Shown here piece after piece: positions 59,527 to 64,000 of a stretch of DNA of 64,000 bases (positions within the stretch are counted from its first letter, which is position 1; each line of letters starts with the position of its first letter). The position numbers and the translations under genes were made by a program. Location: assembly GCA_930367205.1 (NCBI GenBank), contig OV884009.1:103189189-103253188 (forward strand), written 5' to 3'. Under the pieces are notes generated by a model that did no database searches, was not told the origin of the DNA, and worked only from the letters and a program-made list of their open reading frames with translations. The DNA is from Acanthosoma haemorrhoidale. Taxonomy: Eukaryota; Arthropoda; Insecta; Hemiptera; Acanthosomatidae.

Positions 59527-60633
59527 ATGCCCACCCGTAAAGGTCCCTGCAAATCATCTGCCACACAAATGGACATCACTTATGCCATTTCCGACTCCCC
59601 AACCAGCCCCAAGTCCGATACGGACAATACTGAGGGATACCACCAGCCCAAAAGACACTGTCGACCCCGAACAGTGCCACAAACCGTAACTCAGGTTCAG
59701 AATTCTTTCGAACCCTTAAGTACGGCTCAACCGCAAACTGCACAATCCGAGCCCATGACTAATAAACCAAAACCGATACCTCCCTTAGTCATGGGAAAAT
59801 TAAACAGTTATGACTTGACCAGGCTCCTAAAAGAATACATCGTCACGAGATACCATATAGTCCAAGGACAGCTGGATACCAAAGTGTTTTGTGCCACAGA
59901 ACAAGCCCTATCAACAACAGCCGCCGCTCTTAAAGCAGCTAAAATCCCGTATCACACATATGCCCCAAGGGGAACGAAACCGAACAAAAAATTCCTTCTC
60001 CACGGATTTGACTTAACGCATCCCATAGAAGAAATTGAAGAGCACATAAATTCCGTAGGAGGAATTATATCGGTCTACAGACTAAGGAAAATTGACCACA
60101 ATGGCGCCAAAACTGATATTGAGCCAGTCCTTGTAATCGGTGACTCAACTCTTACTGTGGACAAACTTAAACAAATCCGCCATGTTAATAACAAGCTTTT
60201 CCGCGTAAGCACCTATAATGAGAAGCGCGGCATCCCCATGTGCCAGAATTGCCAGGAGTATGGCCATACCCGGCGATACTGCTTCAAATCGCCGAAATGT
60301 GTGAGGTGTAGTCAGCCTCACGACACTAAGGAATGCCCACGCGACCAGGCGGTACCCCTACGTTGTGCTAACTGCGGGGAGGGACATGTTGCATCATATC
60401 AGCAATGCCCCTATAGGATCAAATTAATGCAGACAATAGAGAATAGACGCCAGGCCCAGCATCAAACTATTGCGTCATCTAGGGACACTAGATACGCTCC
60501 GGCTCCCCCACCACCACGACAAACGGCTTTTTACTCACATGTGACCAAGGAACAGCACCTATTAACGGAAGAATCTCCCGCGCCCGCGACCACATCCAAT
60601 TCAACCATGGACACCATGCTCAATATTTTATAA
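59527..60633 (+). CDS. LINE ORF1 protein (Gag-like, zinc knuckles)
   Basis: This ORF encodes the RNA-binding partner of LINE retrotransposition, which coats LINE RNA in the particle. I chose ATG 59527, giving 368 residues; the frame is open upstream to about 59479 but has no ATG there. The first half is basic and proline-rich. A PRE/C2HC-like central region follows (residues about 90-230, HGFDLTHPIEEIEEHINSVG). After it come CCHC-type knuckles CQNCQEYGHTRRYC, CVRCSQPHDTKEC and CANCGEGHVASYQQC at residues about 240-305. Length and domain order match Jockey-clade ORF1. The frame is intact to TAA at 60631-60633. ORF2 starts 58 bases downstream. Confidence 0.92.
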   Translation: MPTRKGPCKSSATQMDITYAISDSPTSPKSDTDNTEGYHQPKRHCRPRTVPQTVTQVQNSFEPLSTAQPQTAQSEPMTNKPKPIPPLVMGKLNSYDLTRLLKEYIVTRYHIVQGQLDTKVFCATEQALSTTAAALKAAKIPYHTYAPRGTKPNKKFLLHGFDLTHPIEEIEEHINSVGGIISVYRLRKIDHNGAKTDIEPVLVIGDSTLTVDKLKQIRHVNNKLFRVSTYNEKRGIPMCQNCQEYGHTRRYCFKSPKCVRCSQPHDTKECPRDQAVPLRCANCGEGHVASYQQCPYRIKLMQTIENRRQAQHQTIASSRDTRYAPAPPPPRQTAFYSHVTKEQHLLTEESPAPATTSNSTMDTMLNIL

Positions 60634-60691
60634 CACAGCTGACTAGTCTCATAGAAAGAGTCCTTACAAAACTCGATGGACCAGCAACAAA

Positions 60692-63363
60692 ATGATAGGT
60701 CATAACATTCTTAATTATAACGTTTGCGGCCTTAGGCCCAAACAAGGTGATGTCGAGGCAATTTTACGTTACCATACCCCAGATGTTGCAATTTTAACTG
60801 ACACCAGGCTAAAGAAGGACTGCTATTGTCGTTTCCCAGGCTATTCTACCTACCGGCAGGACACGGAAACAACAACAGGGGGCGTGGCCATTTTAGTCAG
60901 GCAAGGAGTACCTTGTAAACGACTAAACCCAGTGGTGCCATCTGACGGGAACCACTATGTAGTCACTCTCCAACTACGATTGACGAACAATATTATTGTG
61001 ACTGGCATTTATAGGAGGCCTGGAACAAACCTAACGACAGCAAGGCTCCTAATAACCCAGATAAGCCAAAATAAAAGTCACATAATCGTTGGTGACCTCA
61101 ATGCCAATCATAGCTGGTGGAGTGGGACAACAGCTAATGCCCTCGGCAGGCACATAATCAAAACGCCGTTTACAGTGATCCACCCAGGCGTACCAACATT
61201 TAGGCAACATGGCAACCCAGATAGGACCTCCACACCAGACCTACTTCTCACTAAACAACCTCATCGGGTCACCGGCTGCTCGGCGCTCGATTTCGAATCG
61301 TCTGACCATAGACCTATTATATATGAGCCAGAAGGTGATATTCCGGAGCCACCTGCTACAAGATATGATTATCGAGGGGCCAATTGGGCCCAATATAAGC
61401 ATCTCATTAGTGCAGAGTTGCCCCCAATTGCGCCACTCAGAAATACTTGGGATGTCGACAGCGCTATCTATCAGTTGCAGGATACCTTTGTCCGAGCTGC
61501 TGATGTCTCCATACCGAAGTTTGCACCGGTACCGCCTTCCCTGAGGAAGCCACTGGAACACATCATGCAACTGATACGGCAACGCAACAACATTAAAAAC
61601 AGATGGTTCCGGACGAAAAACAAAGACCTGAGGTCTGTGCTCAACGCCCTAACAACACAGATAACGTCTCTGATGATTCAATGGAAGACCACTATGTGCG
61701 GTTACCGTCTACGTTGTCTACACAGCGACTATAAAGCATTCTGGTGGCTGGTGAAGACATCAATCACAAAGAAAAACACGGTGAGACTTGTAAACAACGG
61801 ACAGTTCATTTCAGTTCCAGAGCAGGCTGACATACTCGCTGACTAAATGAGAGGGGATAGAGTCAGTGAGCCAATCACAGCGCCCAACCAGCGGACCCCC
61901 ACCCAAACTTCCATATATACCTCCTACCACCAGGTTTCAGCGATCATTCGTCGCACCAGAGGCAACAGAGCACCAGGAGATGACAACGTCCAGAACATCC
62001 TTCCAGCTACAGACAGCTACCACGGAAGGGGATATCCCACATAGTGAACATCTTAAAATCCTCACTACGACTACACTATTTTCCCCAGACGTGGAAGCAT
62101 GCCGTTGTCGTCCCACTGTTGAAACCGGCCAAGAATGGGTATGAGCCAGCTCACTACAGGCCCATTAGTCTGCTGACCCAGTTGTCAAAAATCTACGAAA
62201 GGATTCTCTACGATCATCTCACCAGGCACTGTGACGCTCAAGGCATCATTCCACCTCAACAGACCGGCTTCACTAAAGGACTTAGCTCGGACTGCAACCT
62301 TGTAAAACTGCAGTGGCACGTTGCAACGAACATGCACCACAACAGAGTCACTGCGATGATCTCCCTTGACTGCACGAAGGCATTTGACTCCGTAGATCAT
62401 CATACTCTCCTGCGATGCCTGAACGAGCACGACTTTCCTGCGCAACTCCAGAATATTATGTCCTCCTACCTAGCAGGCAGAACATTTTCTGTGCGAATAG
62501 GAGCCGTCTTAACCACCAGAAGAGATTTCGTGGTCGGAGTTCCCCAAGGGTCGGTGCTGGGAACCCTACTCTTCAACATATACACCGCGCATATAGTAGG
62601 AGCTTCATACTCCAATTGTTAGGTAGCGGCATATGCGGACGACATAGGGGTCTACAGTACCAGCCTCAACCCAACGAAAGCTCTAAAGGCTGCAGAGGGC
62701 GCTAGTCAATTAATCGCCGACAGGCTGCGAGCTGTCCATATCCAAGTGAACCCAGCCAAGACTCAGGGGATCATCTTCTCTTTCCAGCATGGGAAAAGAA
62801 AGCGTCCACCCAGCTTTACCATAGACGGGACTCAATGTAAATTAGCAAACAGCATCTGCTACCTAGGCATCAACCTAGGCAGGCACATGACGTTTGGCAC
62901 ACATTTGCAAAAGAAATTAAAACGAGTCCGCAGAACTTACTACTCTCTCCAGCATCTTATCACCAGCCAGGCCATATCCCTTCGACTGAAACTCCTCATA
63001 TATAAGAGCGTCCTGAGGCCAGCTCTACTGTTTGGGACACCACTCCTTAGATCCCTACATGCCAGCACCATAACTCGCCTCCAGAGCTTCCAGAACAACA
63101 TCCTGCGAACGGAACTGTGGCATACCCCTTTTCGGGAAATGAAGTCTTCCGACATGCACGAAAAGTTCGAGCTCCCCACCATCACCGAAGCCATCAGACG
63201 ACGTCACATCAAGTTCTTCGACTCGATGAAACGCAGTCTAAACCCTCTCTTCCGAGATATGACACTACCACTGCTGCCGGCACGATGGCAACTCATAAGA
63301 TCGAGTAAAGCAGAGAAAATGGTAGACATCACAACGCTTGGCCCACCAACAACAAGCCTCTAA
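60692..63363 (+). pseudogene. LINE ORF2 (APE endonuclease and reverse transcriptase), disrupted
   Basis: The ATG at 60692 opens an APE-type endonuclease: NYNVCGLRPKQ (Asn), ILTDTRLKK (Asp where Glu is usual), TGIYRRPG, GDLNANHSWWSG and SSDHRPI. The first frame ends at TAA 61844-61846, continues in the same frame to about 62000, then shifts by one base position. The RT follows: WKHAVVVPLLKPAKNGYE, YRPISLLTQLSKIYERIL, ISLDCTKAFDSVDHHTLL, GVPQGSVLGTLLFNI; a TAG at 62620-62622; then an intact AAYADDIGVYS box (62629-62660). The C-terminal half is open from there to TAA at 63361-63363 (RLQSFQNNILR, RRRHIKFFDSM). Three lesions in about 890 codons point to a moderately recent insertion that can no longer move itself. 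Confidence 0.93.
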
Positions 63364-63616
63364 GGGGCACCCTCACTGATATCAGACTAACTACGACTGC
63401 ACTACATGCCTAGAGAGACTCTAGGCCCAGCCACCAGTGGACTCTCACCACTGTACTGAATCAACCAACCTCCACCGAGGATTCCCACACTCCTTACTCC
63501 TCTCACACCACCTTCAAGCAGGTACTCCTAGTACAAGGATCCAATCACCCTAAATATTTTATATTTTTCCCTCATCCTGAATTTCTAACTAGAGAGCTTA
63601 GAAAAAAAAAAAAAAA

Positions 63617-64000
63617 ATTCTGCGCCTCTGTCACAATCCTTCTCCTTCCTCTGTTTCGTCACGCCAGCCTACCACTGTCCCTTCCTTTACTTCCCTCCCT
63701 TAGCTATATTTATGTATTAAAAATTTAAAAACATCAATTCCGGCTAATACCAAGCGTCGTAATACTAACCGTGAGATCATTGAAAAGATTTTTTGAAATA
63801 TGCCAATTAAGTGTTGGGATGTTTATATGAGCACAAAGAAACAGCAATATTTATATACACATTTGTTTACTCTCAAATTCAAAAATTGACACAAAAATCA
63901 GGTAAAATTGAATGTGATAAAATTAATAAATTTATACGGGATAAACCTAGCTACATATAAAACAATGAAGACATAAAATAATTAATTAGAATTAGAAAAT
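63617..64000. repeat. repeat block, second copy, right part
   Basis: Resumes the block interrupted at 59303 and matches 14174-14556 almost base for base up to the window end (shared CGGCTAATACC and GCGTCGTAATACTAACCGTG). Only a few substitutions and single-base indels separate them. The window ends inside the match. Confidence 0.93.

Larger units (their letters stand above)
59304..63617 (+). mobile_element. near-full-length Jockey-clade LINE
   Basis: 4.3 kb, with a 5' UTR of about 220 bases, ORF1, ORF2, a pyrimidine-rich 3' UTR and an A16 tail (63602-63617), flanked by a 14-bp target-site duplication. ORF2 is broken by two stops and one frameshift. A 5'-truncated relative lies at 9150-9835. 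Confidence 0.95.

Noticed and set aside
1..64000. CRISPR arrays, bacterial operons, rRNA or a self-contained new system
   Set aside because: No regularly spaced direct repeats, ribosome binding sites, operon structure or rRNA-like sequence. The exons, introns and transposons account for the recognisable content.

Overview
The window looks like nuclear DNA of an insect or other arthropod. It is very AT-rich, has spliced protein-coding exons separated by introns of 4-14 kb, and is packed with decayed transposable elements of typical arthropod classes: Jockey-type LINEs, Ty3/gypsy LTR retrotransposons, Tc1/mariner, pogo/Tigger, hAT and short inverted-repeat elements. No bacterial genes, rRNA genes or CRISPR arrays were seen. 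The species cannot be named from the sequence alone.

Host genes. The main host gene lies on the minus strand from about 50334 down to 21344. Four coding exons (50291-50151, 46164-46035, 35529-35306, 21476-21344) join in matching splice phases. Together they give about 209 residues of an ankyrin-repeat protein that I recognise as an RFXANK/ANKRA2 homolog. Its last short exon was not found. Each of its three introns in view carries mobile elements. A second host gene contributes only its terminal coding exon, on the plus strand at 4933-5078; its family is not recognised.

Layout. 1-4000: minus-strand Ty3/gypsy element cut by the window edge, with a primer binding site matching tRNA-Phe. 4933-5078: host exon. 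5100-9150: AT-rich, no gene seen. 9150-9835: 5'-truncated LINE. 14018-16255: a repeat block followed by a hAT transposase relic. 16333-17600: 3' end of a second LTR retrotransposon family, called family X here. 18300-19100 and 20060-20790: integrase relic and a fold-back structure around a LINE fragment. 21344-50334: the RFXANK-like gene. Its introns hold a Tc1-like element with clean ends (21569-23129), LINE relics (23640-27068), a family X element with two LTRs (27756-32340), a Tigger relic (32830-33610), a tRNA-like SINE head (34333-34420), a Tigger-type MITE (39097-39525), a second copy of the tRNA-Phe-primed gypsy family (40217-44000), a 176-bp inverted-repeat element (45505-45681) and a gypsy relic (46930-48500). 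51360-56000: LINE fragments and a solo LTR. 56550-57530: imperfect tandem duplication. 59036-64000: a second copy of the 14-kb repeat, split by a near-complete 4.3-kb Jockey-clade LINE with a target-site duplication.

No new biological system is evident. The most informative points are the gene model spread across transposon-filled introns, the nested LINE insertion with its unoccupied counterpart inside the same window, the dated decay steps in the gypsy copies, and the unusual number of long G/C homopolymers, some at LINE 3' ends.
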